In this document: positions 1-11,349 of the stretch, in pieces
How the letters are laid out: every line of letters begins with the position of its first letter
Numbering within the stretch: position 1 is the stretch's first letter
Assembly (NCBI GenBank): GCA_030704615.1
Contig: CM060734.1
Coordinates: forward strand, 52,222,042-52,286,041
Reading direction: 5' to 3'
DNA: 64,000 nucleotides
From: Takakia lepidozioides
Lineage: Eukaryota; Streptophyta; Takakiopsida; Takakiales; Takakiaceae
Program-made: the position numbers and the translations under genes
The notes under the pieces: model-generated
The model's input: the letters and a program-made list of their open reading frames with translations, nothing else
Told to the model about the DNA's origin: nothing
The model's database searches: none

Positions 1-3000
1 CAAAAAATCTTCTGGAAAAGAAATAGCTGCCTGCGTTGGCCCCGGTTGATGCGAGTATTCTCATCCAAATAGAGAACCTCCCATTCGGCGCTCTGCTGCA
101 GTGCCCTAGGCAGTAGCAGACTAACCACAGGCAGCTCATCACTGACCCGATTGCCAAAGATTTCCATGAGCCGCGCAGAAAATATGTCAAAAGAGACAAG
201 TGCTGCTTGCCCATTTCTCAAAGTCTCCCAGCTGCCTTGCACTGACACTTCCAGCACTCCCAGGGGCCCTAGTCTGCACAATCATTGCCCAATTCATATT
301 CAGAATAAGGCAGAAATTCAAACAACGATCCAACAAACTAGGGGCTACGAACTTTTTGGGGGAAGAGAGGGAGTGAGAGAGACACTCACATTGGTGGCCT
401 CACTTCCAGAACACAATCTACAGATCCATATCAAATGTCCAATAGACATCAACCTCATTTCCTGTTGATCATATATGGTCTTCTGCAGACAATGCTTATC
501 CATTTCAAAATTCAACAAATCTAACATCACTCATGGCCAGGCTCACATGACCACAACATAAAAAAGCCACAACACAACATGACAATTACCTGAGTTCTGC
601 AACATTGGTGGCAACCATTAGAGGGCTGCCAATGGTGTTAGGGGCCAGTGATGGTACACCTGTGACAGTCGCCTTATGCCACACTTGCTGGTGCAGGTTG
701 TGAATTCCAATTCCTGGTATCTGAGGAACCTCCCTGTCTCTCCCACCCTCCACACCGTCTGACATGTAGCTGCACAGAAAGGGAAACATATGTCCAATAT
801 TTCCATTCCAAAGGAACACCCCACACCACAGAACAGTAACACATGCAACATACGGGCTATTAGCAGACAGAAGGGGTCAGATCACCCACTTCACAGAAAT
901 CGGCTGATAAAGTGGTTGTCTATTTTAGGGGTGCAAGAAATTGACAACTGAAATGCCTCTTTTTCCCATTCCCCTACATACATGCACATAATTAGAACTT
1001 GAAGATTGGAGGGACAGACACTTACATTAACCTCCAGTCACCATCCAGATTGGGAGTAGCAGGACCATAGGCAAAGGAGTCATTGGGACCGGATGACCCA
1101 ACTGCAGACCCCAGGTCATAAGGGGTGAGTGGTACATCATATACAGGGTTCAGTTGCTGCAATCTTTCAATCATGTCATTGATCTCCTGCCTCCTCAGTG
1201 AAGACCCCTCCCGAACTGGCTGTAGCGCCATCCGTACCCGACAAGCCAACGTACTCAGATGTCAGTGACGATTCCTAACCTTAATCTCATAGCCACAAAA
1301 ACAATTATCCCACATGTGCTCATTGACTTATTGCTGGAAATGCTAGCCATCACATAGCAATCAGTGCATAATTCCCACAAGATGCTTTCACCCACAAGGG
1401 TAAGGAAACTCAGTCAGGGATACTATAGTGCTCACGATGGGCTACAATAATCTGAGTACAGGGGATTGAATGTGAAGGCTTGCACTAACTACACACTACA
1501 GAGTGAGAAAAGGGAAGTAGGCTTATGGAGTAACTAATAAGAATAAAAATATTACTTCCGTTCACAGAAACCCAGAAGGCCTATAAGATCCAGAGAAAGG
1601 AGAGGGAGGGAAAGTTCACTATTCCGGAAGCAAAGGGCGTATAGGACAAAATGAAGTTTAACAAATGAGACAGAAAGGTACATTCAAGTATGAAATTGGG
1701 GGTTAAGAAAGCTGCGTAAAAACCTCCGAATCATGTGTTGATTAATGGACTTCTAGATAGCCAAACCCAGTAAGTGCAGCCTTATTTGAAATTCTCAAAT
1801 CAAAGAGAAGAAAAAACTGTTCAGCTTTAAATCAATTGAACTCTCAAGTTTCAGAAAGGACCCATCCCCAAGATTCTTTAACCTATTACATTACTTCTGC
1901 GGGTGAACTAGGTACACCTGGTTTTCACTCTTTAAGCCTTAGCTTCCAAGGTATTCTCACACTGCAGCCCCTAGAATTAATGCTTCAACAATTGCCATAC
2001 AAAATGATTTTTTTGAGGGAGACACACTGAAACACACAAGAGTGGCAAATACCTCGCCAATAGATTCAATGGCCTTAAATAATGATGCCTTCAATCCAAT
2101 GCATTCCAGCTCATGACGCACTCTCTCAGCTTTAGCCTGCACCTCCTCGGAGAGCACCAACCTCCTCTCTTCTCTGCAAGCCAAGGATGTATCCACCAAG
2201 TTGTTGTCACTCTCTACACAACCCAGATAGCAATCATTCACCACTGCCAGCAACGATGTACAGTAGCTGAGATACCATTGATCAACTTCCATCAGATCAG
2301 ACATGAAACAGATCATGAATGTATCGACAAGTTCATTGCTATAACAATTGCACTTCCCAACAGAAACCAGACAAAACCAGCATGCATCCAACATCAAAGA
2401 CCACAAAAGACACAAGGTAAAAGGTGCCACACACACTCAGGAGAGAGAGCGAGAGGGAGACCGGGCTCGGGCGTCTTCAGCTCTAGCCGCTTTTCTTGCC
2501 CTCATCTGCCTGCACTCACCTCCCTAGACAACCATTAATAGTCACATACAACATTCAACCACCCCAGAACCCAAACACGACATCAAACCAATGCAACAAA
2601 ATGTTCATTTCATGGCTTATAGCTTTTGAAGAATGTGTTTTGCTTGTAGGGGCTGGACAGACAAGGTGAGATTCTTCGATTGGGAGGGGGCAACAAGTTA
2701 AAAAGCATCCAATATACCATGCCATGGGGAGTATCACGAAAGGTGTGTAGATGAGCGATCTCTCCACCAATCCCACAAGCGTAGAAAGCTCAAAAGCTGC
2801 AAACTGCACACCACCGGATCTTGTAAGGTTTGACCATTCACAAAGTTTTGGATTCGTGATGAAATTAAGCAAAATGAAGGCTAAGTGCATACTCTTTCAG
2901 CTCCAGCTTCTAGAAATCCTTGAACACTGGCTCCTGCTGACTCTGTGAAAGACTCTGGCGTAAAGTGCGACACCTGCCACCCTCACCCATTGCATCAATT

Positions 3001-6000
3001 CCAGTACTTTACAAATAATTGGTTGCGGAACTAGGTTGATATTTAAGCATTAGAGGAGCATTCATAGAAAAGTCTTCTAACAAGTTCAACAGAATGAGGT
3101 AAAAAAGTGCAAGACTCAAGTTGTTAGATCTTGTACCACATCAATTGCAGTAGTCCACAAATCCTGAACATTTGCTAGTACGCCATTCCGCCACTCCTCA
3201 AAATTATTCTGCATATTGAAACATGTACTTCAACTGATGATCCAGGGCAGGGGTAAGGCGGGGGGGGAGGTGGGGGAACAACCCAAGAAAGAAATGAAGT
3301 TCTCCCCACATTCCTAGATCAGGAGAAGCTGCATGATCTTAAATTATCACCATGCCATGATACACTTTCCATGTTCAAAAATCTGCCCTTATCTCTTGTC
3401 CTCTCTCTCCCGATGATCTCTCTCATTCCCTTCAAGCACTGGAAGCACAACACGATTGGCAAATGTTCAAAGCATACATCATCAATTACTGCAGCAATAC
3501 AAACCAGTGCAGTTCTAAGAACAGTTATTTTGCATGAAGATAGACAAGAAAGCAACTTCATGTTATTCAAATGGGGACCCCACGGCCCATGGACAAGTAC
3601 AACAACAAGAAACCACTCCAGAAAAACACCAAACAACGCCCAAAGACGAAGTGCCTCATGACAGAGAATGTACCCATGAGACGTTGTTTGCTGCAGCCTT
3701 GTGGCCATATACCGTGTGCCCAGTTTGGGTGGAACAAGAGGGAACAGACGCTACTTTTGTGAGGGGCTCACTCCAGTAGTGGGACTTACCTTGGAACAAA
3801 CAATTGGTTCAGGCCTTCCAGATTTCCTCTAGAAATCCCTTCACACAAGCATTAATCTGCTGCATGGGAGCTGCCCAACAATTAGGCCCCTTTAGGCTCA
3901 GCCTCGAGATTTTGAAAGTTGGTGAACAGAGGTGCAGGGACTACGTTTTTGATGGTCCTGAAGAGGGTCACTCTCTGATAATAATACCCCAGACATTGTA
4001 TCAGAAAATGGATATTGTCTTCAGGCCACCCACATATCAGGCATTGACAACCTTCCTTTCCTCTCTGCATATGTTTATTGTTCAAAAGTAGACTCCCCGC
4101 CCTTTAAATTTCAGTCTAGTGCCTAGCCTCATGACAGAAGGTTCATATATAAGACTTGGTTTGCTGTAGCCTTGTGGCCATAGACTCTGCCCCCAGTTTG
4201 GACGGAAACATAGGGAATAAGCTCATGCCAGAGAACGATAGAAAGAAGAAAGAAACTTTAGGACGTCCACGGGAAACTCAAAGAGCTCATGGAACAAAGA
4301 AAGCAAGGAACAAGAAAGACAGCAGCCCCTAAACAAGCAACCCAAAAACAAGAATTGTTTAAAAAGAGCAGTGTTATTTGTATACATCGTGACCTTCTGC
4401 AAACCCTGGCTTTAGAGGGGGAGATCCTCTAAAAGAGAGAGATGTGTACTGAACACAAATTGCTTGCCACAGGCTTATCCCATAGATCTTTGGACGACAT
4501 GAGAAATGAGATGAAATGGTACTTTATAATGTCCGCGGAAAGCTCAAAGAGCTTATGGGACAAAATGGAAGAAAACATGAGAGAGGAAACAAAACCAGTG
4601 CCAGAAAAAAAACTACTGCTCGAGGGATTGTCGAACGGTGAAGGCCTCGTGCAGGTAAGCTGCCAAGCATTTCTGATCCTCATAGTGGAAGACTTCAGTG
4701 AGAGATTGAGTTCTGAGGAAGGTGAGAGAAGGGATACTAACCTCACCTTGCAGGATTTCCTTTGCCTCCTTCTCTAAAAGCCTTGGATCCACCTGACCTC
4801 CCACAACATTACATAAGACAAGGCCTTCTACTAACATACCTAAGAGCCAAGCATCTTAACAATTACAGCCGGCTTCCAAAGGGTGCTTCACAGACTTTGT
4901 TTAAACAGAATCAGATGTAATTGTGAATGAAGAAAGTTGGTTAACTGCTTACAATGGTTTGGCCGCTGACCACTGTTACCACTTTATCAAGGACCTGCAC
5001 ATTTTGCAACAACATTATTTCTGAGCATGTGCACAAAGCAGGGTTAGGGTTAGGATTTGTGAAACAGTTTTAGACTGAATTCACAATTTACGAGACTACA
5101 GCAAGTACTTGTATCAATTATACTCAACCTTGTATGCACACTAGATTAAAGGTTGCTCTTTCATTTCAAATTTGCAGAACACTGTTCTACTGATCCATCT
5201 CTCCTTCAGCAGTCTGCAGCCAATAAGAGCAACCCAGTAGACACCTCAATTTATCATTTGAATCAACCCTTTCCCAAGTCTGATTTGATCTAATTGAATA
5301 TGATGTGATGACAGTAGATCAAACATATACCTTGCACTAGGATAGTCTGAAGATTGTTTTCCACTGGAGGTTTGCAGATAGTGAGATTAGACTGCAAATG
5401 AAATTTTACAACATCACTCCACAGAGTTCCCACAGAAGACTGAAGAGTACCCCAACAAAGGTGGCCTCCTTCTACTCTGCTTTGTATACTCATCTCAGCT
5501 GCAAGACAATCCACTGGCTATCTCATTCGATCATTTTGAATCAAGCATTTCACAGGCCTGACATAGTTTATCGGATGTGATGACTATAAGGATATAAAAT
5601 AGACCTTGCTAGACTTGAAGCTTGAGGCGATCTTCTCGAATAGCATACCCCCTGGCCGCATCTGCAGACATGGACCCCCCTCAGTCACTCTCATGTGAAA
5701 TCAATGAGTTCTCTAATGTGTAGAGACTTTAGATATCTCCACCTGAGCGACATGGCACTGACAAAATTTTCCTTCATAGATGCATTGCCCGCAGACACCA
5801 GGATCGACAACAATCTTGGAATATGTAAATACCCTAAGCAGTCCTGACCTCTCTGATAACAGAAGATTGATGCTTTTGAATATGTCTGTATTCCATAAAC
5901 TGTAATCAAGAGTTTTGCAATCACAAACCACATACCTGGCCAAGGGGTGCAGCCACTGCTCTATTGGCTGAAAATGTGATCCTCATATCGCTTGAGTCTA

Positions 6001-6798
6001 CAGAGGGGCTGTCCATTACCAGGGCTGCAACTAGGGCTCCTACTGCTAGAGTCTGCCACCTCCATGGTCTATCTCCTACATCCTTGCATGCACCATTGGC
6101 TCCTGATTGTGTAATTTGCCTCCATCTGCGAAGGAAGAGAATGTTGACACAATTGGAAGACTTCCACTCGTGTAGATAGTACTTCAACGGTTTTCAAACA
6201 ACAAAACAGTAATGCTGGAGATCATTAATCCAGAGGAATGCACCCATTCAATTTGCTAATTTCATCACGGATCTGACCCAGCAAGCTCACAAAATGTCCT
6301 GTCAACTGCAACATCCCAGTGGAGGACGGCATTCACTGTACATTCTCCACTTACACCGTATGTATATCTGTGTGTGGTATGATTGTACCGCACAGCGAGC
6401 CAAGAGTGTGCTTACCTGGGCCTTTGAAGGGAATCCTCCACTGCCCCTTCGTCACTTTGGCTTGGACTTGGTTCTTGGAATGCGGATACCCCGGCGTTCA
6501 CCCGCTCCAGAAGATTGGCAGATGGTTTTGGCAATTTCCTTCGTAGCTCCGAAGTGATCTCAATTTTCCCCCTTCCTGCTCTTTTTGAAAATCCAAATGT
6601 GCATCTATCCAAAAGAGAAAGCCTGTCATTGGTGTGCAATTTCAATAACCGACTGTGGAGCAAATTGGTCGACCCAACACAAAATTTTCTGCATGGCTTT
6701 TTTGCAAAAACTATTGCAACAGATTCTCCGGCAATCTGAGACCCCAAGCCACTATGAGGTTTCATACTAATATTTTTGAGGGCTACAACGTTGAACAT
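1..6798 (-). CDS. PAP/fibrillin-domain plastid protein, 11 exons, 3' end outside window
   Basis: Fibrillins (plastid lipid-associated proteins) bind lipids in plastoglobules and thylakoids. I join exons 6416-6798, 5936-6125, 5605-5661, 5331-5391, 4747-4797, 2893-2954, 2462-2505, 2053-2173, 1026-1219, 590-769 and 1-273; all have GT..AG borders and the phases agree, giving at least 538 residues. The PAP signature is in the last three exons: INDMIERLQQLNP, then GDWRLIYMSDG, then GPLGVLEVSVQGSW and the C-terminal SAEWEVLYLDENTRINRG. The N-terminal 128 residues are basic and Ser-rich, consistent with a transit peptide; exon 2 holds a hydrophobic stretch (LAVGALVAALVMD). Exons 6-8 encode a charged, probably coiled-coil region (ARAREERRLVLSEEVQAKAE). 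Start is ATG 6798, or ATG 6765. The middle exons are short and rest mainly on phase fit. The 3.8-4.7 kb intron carries LINE debris. The subgroup is not resolved. Confidence 0.68.
3680..4225 (-). repeat. LINE-derived fragments in the PAP-gene intron
   Basis: Minus-strand reading at 3882-4085 gives CLICGWPEDNIHFLIQC, a zinc-knuckle-like motif of the zf-RVT type that follows reverse transcriptase in plant LINEs, then TLFRTIKNVVPAPLFTNFQN. A second piece at about 4140-4220 repeats the 3695-3780 sequence. Related copies lie at 9225-9320 (plus strand) and 32790-33010. No reverse transcriptase domain is present here. Confidence 0.65.
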
Positions 6799-7036
6799 TC
6801 TTCACTGGCACTTGGTCTGAAAGTTACAGTCCAGCATCCAAAACCACCCCCAAAACCTTCTGGCTCCTCGGGGGCGGTAAGCGCAATGCACACCAGATAT
6901 TCAACCACCAGCTACCAAATGCTTTTTCTCCTTGACTACTTAAGCAATTCCGACCGTTTCAAGAAGAAGAATCGCACATACAAGTGGACCGGAACCTACA
7001 TTCCATCCTCTACATCTAGGATTCCCAGAATTCCGA

Positions 7037-7300
7037 TCAGTGCAACCCCTTCTCTTCTCGGAAGCTGCCGGAGGAAAACGGAGGGACGCAGAGCTCCACG
7101 CCGCAGCGCCGAGCTCGGGCAGCCCAACAATTCAAGCGAGCCTCGCCAGGTTCGGTCCGGACCTCGTTTTGGACCGACGTGGTCCTCGACGGCCGCTCGA
7201 TTCTACGATCGGGTCCAGATTCGGTAGCCGAGCCTCGACCAGTAGCCTCTGCGCCCACGTTGAGGCCTCATTTAACAGCCACGTGGAAACAAGAGTGACC
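7037..7300 (-). promoter_or_regulatory. GC-rich region upstream of the PAP/fibrillin gene
   Basis: This block lies 240-500 bp upstream of the proposed start at 6798 and is clearly more GC-rich than its surroundings. No clean TATA box is visible. It is the natural place for promoter and 5' leader, but this is inference from position only. Confidence 0.3.
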
Positions 7301-7478
7301 TAACATATTTTTTTATTTTTTTTGTTTTCTCTTTTTCAAAGGTATTAATGCTGTCTCATCTTGCATCGTCCATGTCCAATGTGGTCACGATACATGGGCT
7401 TCTTTTCATCCAACTTAAAAGCCATCATCCTTAAACATGTCCAAAACTTGTTTAACCCCTCAGGGATGAGAGTATATC

Positions 7479-7640
7479 TCACTGTTGGGCGGTTCTCTGT
7501 ATTCGTGACCAATAACCGGCGGGCCCGGTACGGATGTATACCCACTACACCGGAGGTTCTAAAGTGCAAGAAACTGGCGGGCCCCACATGCCCCCATAAC
7601 CGCCTGGGTTTGGAACCGGGGAGGCATGAGACATTGTTTT
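7479..7640 (+). mobile_element. hAT-like non-autonomous element remnant, AACCGG word class
   Basis: Starts at CACTGTTGGGCGGTT, close to the CAGTGTTGGGCGG terminus seen elsewhere in the window, followed by repeated AACCGG / CCGGTT words (AATAACCGGCGGGC, ACACCGGAGGTTC, ATAACCGCCTGGG). No matching right terminus or target duplication is clear, so the right limit is approximate. Confidence 0.4.
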
Positions 7641-7752
7641 TAACTAACCTAACCTGTGTGGGGTAAGATGAGACCCTCGGTTACAGTTAATTATACATGC
7701 TGGTAACCAGCGTTACTTGTTCTACATTTAGCCAGCATACCGACGTGTTTAC

Positions 7753-7978
7753 CAGTGTTGTGCGGGTATATTGATTTCAATATACCCTTAGGGTATAAGT
7801 AAATTATTTTTGTCAAATCATTTACCCTCCGGGTATGGATAAATTGAAATCTCAAAAAATTATTTACCCTCCGGGTATGGGTAAATCAACTTTTCAGATT
7901 TCTATATAACCCCCGGGTATGGATATATATGCCAAAATATACCCTGAGGGTATGAATAGTTTCCAGGTATGGATAGTT
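7753..7978 (+). mobile_element. hAT-like non-autonomous element, GGGTATA word class, right end lost
   Basis: The left terminus CAGTGTTGTGCGGGTATA is the mirror of the right terminus of the element ending at 16783 (TACCCGCCCAACACTG). The interior repeats TACCCTCCGGGTATGG and variants at least five times. The right end runs into a T-tract at about 7979-7995 and then a SINE-like segment, so it is truncated or disrupted. No target duplication was found. Confidence 0.6.
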
Positions 7979-8034
7979 TTTTTTTTTTTTTTTTTAGTCA
8001 AACTCTTTTTTATTTTTTTACCTCTTATAACATG

Positions 8035-8112
8035 AAGGTGGACACCTTCATGACACACCAGACGGTGGTTTGAACCCCCTGGTATGTGCCCATTACCACT
8101 TGGCTCTCCACC
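8035..8112 (-). repeat. tRNA-derived SINE, family B, copy 1
   Basis: Read on the minus strand it has a box-A-like segment near AAGTGGTAATGGGCA and a box-B-like GGTTCAAACCACC, followed by GTGTCATGAAGGTGTCC. The same order occurs at 53520-53640 and in part at 49770-49850. The conserved tail and three copies in one orientation support a SINE rather than a tRNA gene. Confidence 0.55.
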
Positions 8113-8553
8113 CACCCATTCCAAATTTCTGGAAGCTTTTTGCCAATAGGCTGTCCAGTCATTGATTTTCCTCATGTAGTCATCATAATAATGGCTTTCC
8201 TCCAACTGGATGGAGAACTTAGCGTGATGCATCTCTTCCGCAAAAGGGACGCATTTATGGTTGCCATGTTTGGCAAGATATGGAAAATTACAATTACCGA
8301 GGAATAATACTACTTCCTCAGAGTCAGCAAGGGTATTCCACAATGTACCGTGGAAATTCGTAGCAGGAGGAAGGCGTTTCCAAGTATTACCAACGTTTAT
8401 CGCATGGTGCAGGTTGGATGAAAACATGTTGTAGATATGATTGCGTTTCACCTCGAACGGAACCTCCTGTTCCAGTTCCTTGGCTGTTGAACTGTTAGCA
8501 TTCTTCTTGTGTTCCTTGGACTTTAACTTGTCGGAGTTCTGTTCGATAGACAT
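8113..8553 (-). CDS. Hypothetical protein fragment, about 145 residues before SINE sequence
   Basis: An uninterrupted minus-strand frame opens at ATG 8553 with a Lys/Ser-rich start (MSIEQNSDKLKSKEHKKN), then reads as ordinary mixed sequence with aromatic and charged residues (EEVVLFLGNCNFPYLAKHG, SHYYDDYMRKINDWTAYW). The frame continues to 7894, but its last 70 residues come from the SINE and T-rich element and should not be counted. I do not recognise a family. It may be an exon of a host gene or a piece of a transposon protein; no splice sites were defined. Confidence 0.35.
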
Positions 8554-9224
8554 TGTCTGTTTGTGTGTATATATCCTGCAAATGGTCCTATTTTTAATTT
8601 ATCATATGTGTGTTCCTTGGTAGAGATACCTTAGTCTAACCATCTAGATGTGCAACAAGCTTCTATGTCCTCGTTACTTTTGTGTGAGAGCTATGGCACA
8701 TGGCACCATCACCACTTTAGGGAAGGTGGGCTCCACAGAGTTCAAAGAACAGCTACTTCATTTTGTAAGTCTCTGTCTCTCTATCTGGGTCAATTATAGT
8801 TTCTTATTCCAGATGAGTTAACGTCACATCAAAATCTACTTGATGATGGAAGAGTGTGGTTTCCATTTTCCTGAATTGGCTATGCCAGAAGGCCAAGTCT
8901 TAGCCTCTCTCATCAACTGTCAGGAGCCTTCTGAAGATGCTCTGGGTACCTCTAGCTCTCAAGATGATCGTAGCAAAGGTGGACATAATCTGAGTTTCCA
9001 GAATATGTTTTCAAAACCTCCATGGCGATAAATCCTTGTTGTATTTAAGAAACAACAAAGCCCTTACGGCTGTTTTGGCATCACAGTCCTTGGTGCAGCT
9101 AGGGTTACTTATGGCCCTACCTATGCTGATGGAGATCGAGATTGAAAGACGTTTTCAACTGCCTGAATATTAGGAAAGAAAGAACTAACCTCAAATCAAA
9201 CCGACTCTCTCTCTTTCTCTCTCA

Positions 9225-9320
9225 TTGTCCAGGATATTCTGACCAGATAGTGACCCTCTGCAGGACAATCAAGAACAATGTTCTTGCACCTCTATTCACC
9301 AACTTTCAAAATCACCGCGC
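9225..9320 (+). repeat. LINE fragment, zf-RVT region
   Basis: Plus-strand translation TLCRTIKNNVLAPLFTNFQN matches the minus-strand copy at 3882-4010. It abuts the PPR relic directly at about 9320, so a LINE insertion or recombination probably truncated the PPR gene on its 5' side. Confidence 0.6.
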
Positions 9321-9915
9321 AGGATGGAGGCCTTGGAGACCTATGAGCAGATGATGGGGGAAGGGGCGAAGTGCAACCACATCACGTTTGTGTGCATTTG
9401 CAATGCTTGTGCAAGCCTGGCAGCCCTGGAAAAGGGCAAAGGGGTGTATGGTGACATCATCAAAGCTGGAATTGTAGCAAGGTTGCAATGCGTGTGCAAG
9501 CCTGGGAGCCCTGGAAAATGGGAAAGAGGTCCATGGTGACATCATCAAAGTTGGAATTGCACCAGATTCATCCTGAACACTGCCCTGGTGGACATATGCC
9601 AAATGTCGGTGGATCGAGGATGCAAAGAGAGTTTTCAACACTGTGGTTGAAAAAAATGTGATGTCGTGGAACGCGATGCTTGCAGGGTATGCACAGCAAG
9701 GCGGGATGGAGGCTTCGGAGACCTCTGAACAAATGATGGGGGAAGTGGTGAAGCCCTCATGGAGTGCAATGATTGCAAGATATGCTCAACATGGATCTGG
9801 TACATAGGCATTCAAAATGTATGAGCAAATGTTGAGCGAAGGGGTGAAGCCCAACCACATCACATTTGTTTGTGTTTGCAATGTGTATGAAAGCCTGGGA
9901 GCCCTGGAAAAGCAA
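9321..9915 (+). pseudogene. PPR repeats of a PLS-class pentatricopeptide gene, broken
   Basis: Pentatricopeptide proteins of the PLS/DYW class bind organelle RNA and direct C-to-U editing. The frame shows MEALETYEQMMGEGAKCNHI, TFVCICNACASLAALEKGKG and, after frame changes, the degenerate order N-A-L-V-D-I-C..C-R-W-I-E-D-A, then VMSWNAMLAGYAQQGGMEAS and a further GVKPNHITFVCVCN. At least three repeat units are visible. There are frameshifts and stops (for example before 9600 and at 9809) and no start. The block ends near 9915, where a dispersed repeat begins. Transcript origin is inferred to be a nuclear PPR gene copy. Confidence 0.88.
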
Positions 9916-9924
9916 GGACAATGT

Positions 9925-10005
9925 GGTGAGGGCACCTTCTTCGTCGACTTCTTTCAGCCTGTTTTGCGCTCTCATCAGACTCAGTCCTGAGACGCATATT
10001 GAATT
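9925..10005 (+). repeat. Dispersed repeat shared with 15660-15745
   Basis: The stretch reading AATGTGGTGAGGGCACCTTC then TTTCAGCCTGTTTTGCGC reappears in inverted orientation at 15660-15745. About 80 bp align by eye with few differences. It separates the PPR repeats from the DYW domain. Confidence 0.6.
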
Positions 10006-10049
10006 CTGTAAGTTAGTTCGTTGGGTGGATCTGTGGTGGTTTGGAATGA

Positions 10050-10268
10050 CTTTGCCATCACAGTGAGAAGCTGGCCATTGGTTTTGGGCTGATCAGCACA
10101 ATCCCTAGGATGCCTCTTCGTCTCATCAAGAATCTTCGAGTGTGTGGTGACTGCCACACTTCCACCAAATTCATCTCAAAGATTGTTGGTCGAGCAATTG
10201 TTGTATGGGTCACTAACCGCTTTCACCACTTTGAAGATGGGATTTGTTCTTGTGGTGATTACTGGTGA
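10050..10268 (+). pseudogene. DYW deaminase C-terminal domain fragment, intact to its stop codon
   Basis: 72 codons read without interruption from [14 protein letters not shown] through [19 protein letters not shown] to [15 protein letters not shown] and TGA at 10266. The DYW domain is the cytidine deaminase of plant organelle RNA editing factors; the HSE motif and CGDC zinc ligands, plus the terminal CSCGDYW, are all present. A stop codon lies just upstream and no E-motif region joins it to the repeats at 9.3-9.9 kb, so it cannot be translated as part of a PPR protein here. Arg-to-Trp type changes (VVWVTNRF, usually VVRDANRF) show relaxed constraint. Confidence 0.9.
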
Positions 10269-10759
10269 AAGGATGTTTTCTTGCCAACATGCAAGTGTCT
10301 TGCTTCATTCATTGATCTGTGTAGCTACTCAGACCATCCACCATTTCCTCAGAGTCTTGACCATCATGTACTGCCAGAGAGGGCTGGAGGATCAGATGAG
10401 GGTTTGACAGATTCAACAAAAATCATTAACAGAGGGTGGCTGAACACTGGGGATTCTACTGCTCACAGTCTCGAATGTGCATGGAGGAAGTCCAAAACAC
10501 CGGATGGGATGCCTTCCCTTCCTCACCCATACATTCTGTTCCTGTCAACAATGGCTGAGATGCTATCCCTTGCAATTCTACAGTTAATGTTGAACACAAT
10601 CTGTCAGGTGGGTGGTCACTCTCCAACACTGTAATGAGCCCCAGTTGTGTTCCTTCTGGGACATAAACAGACAAGAATTGTGGCTGGCCAGTCATGGAGG
10701 CAAATAATGAAGTCAGAGCCATGTCATCACATTAAGTCCTCATTGGTATGGACCGGCTA

Positions 10760-11345
10760 AGCAGATTTGGTGTCATGGAACGCCATGCTTGCAGGATATC
10801 CACAGCAGGGCCACGGGATGGAGGCCTGGGGGAAAGGGTGAAGCCCGACCACATGGAATTGTACCAAATGTCATTATGGACACTGCCCTAGTGGACATGT
10901 ATGTGAAATGTGGGTGCATTGAGGATGCAAATGGAGTTTTGACAATATGGCTGAATGAGATGTAGTGTCGTGGAATCCGATGATCGCAAGATATGCCCAG
11001 CATGTTTTGATTCCATGAGTTAAAAAATCATGGCCTCGCTCCTACAATGGAGCATTTTGGCTGCATGGTGGACCTTCTTGGCCGCGCAGGTCGAGTGGAG
11101 GTGGCAAAGGACTTCATGAATAAAATGCCAAACGAACCAGTTGCTTCAGTGTGGCAGGCCTTGCTTGGTGCTTGCAGAATTCATGGCAAGGTGGAGGTGG
11201 CAGAAAGTGCAGCAAATGCCTTTCTAAATGGGATCCACAGGATGCTGTTATTTATGTGTTACTATCAAGGCTGACAGGCGGGACGATACTGCCAAGATGA
11301 GAAACATGTGGGAACAAAGTCACCACCCTGGCTTTGGTGGGGGAA
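10760..11345 (+). pseudogene. Second PPR segment with E-motif region, broken
   Basis: After frame changes the segment reads WNAMLAGYPQQGHGMEA, later YVKCGCIEDA and WNPMIARYAQH, then a clean stretch 11047-11274 with MEHFGCMVDLLGRAGRVEVA, KDFMNKMPNEPVASVWQALL and GACRIHGKVEVAESAANAF. The last part is the conserved region just before the E motif of PLS-class PPR proteins. A degenerate continuation (KWDPQDAVIYVLLS, then TAKMRNM) reaches about 11345. Here this region lies after the DYW block although it should precede it, so the locus is rearranged or holds two gene copies. Confidence 0.85.
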
Positions 11346-11349
11346 ACTC

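Noticed and set aside
4442-4660. Plus-strand exon with donor GTGCAG then GTAAGC
   Set aside because: The frame has no domain and lies within the minus-strand PAP-gene intron among LINE debris; one splice-like site is not enough.
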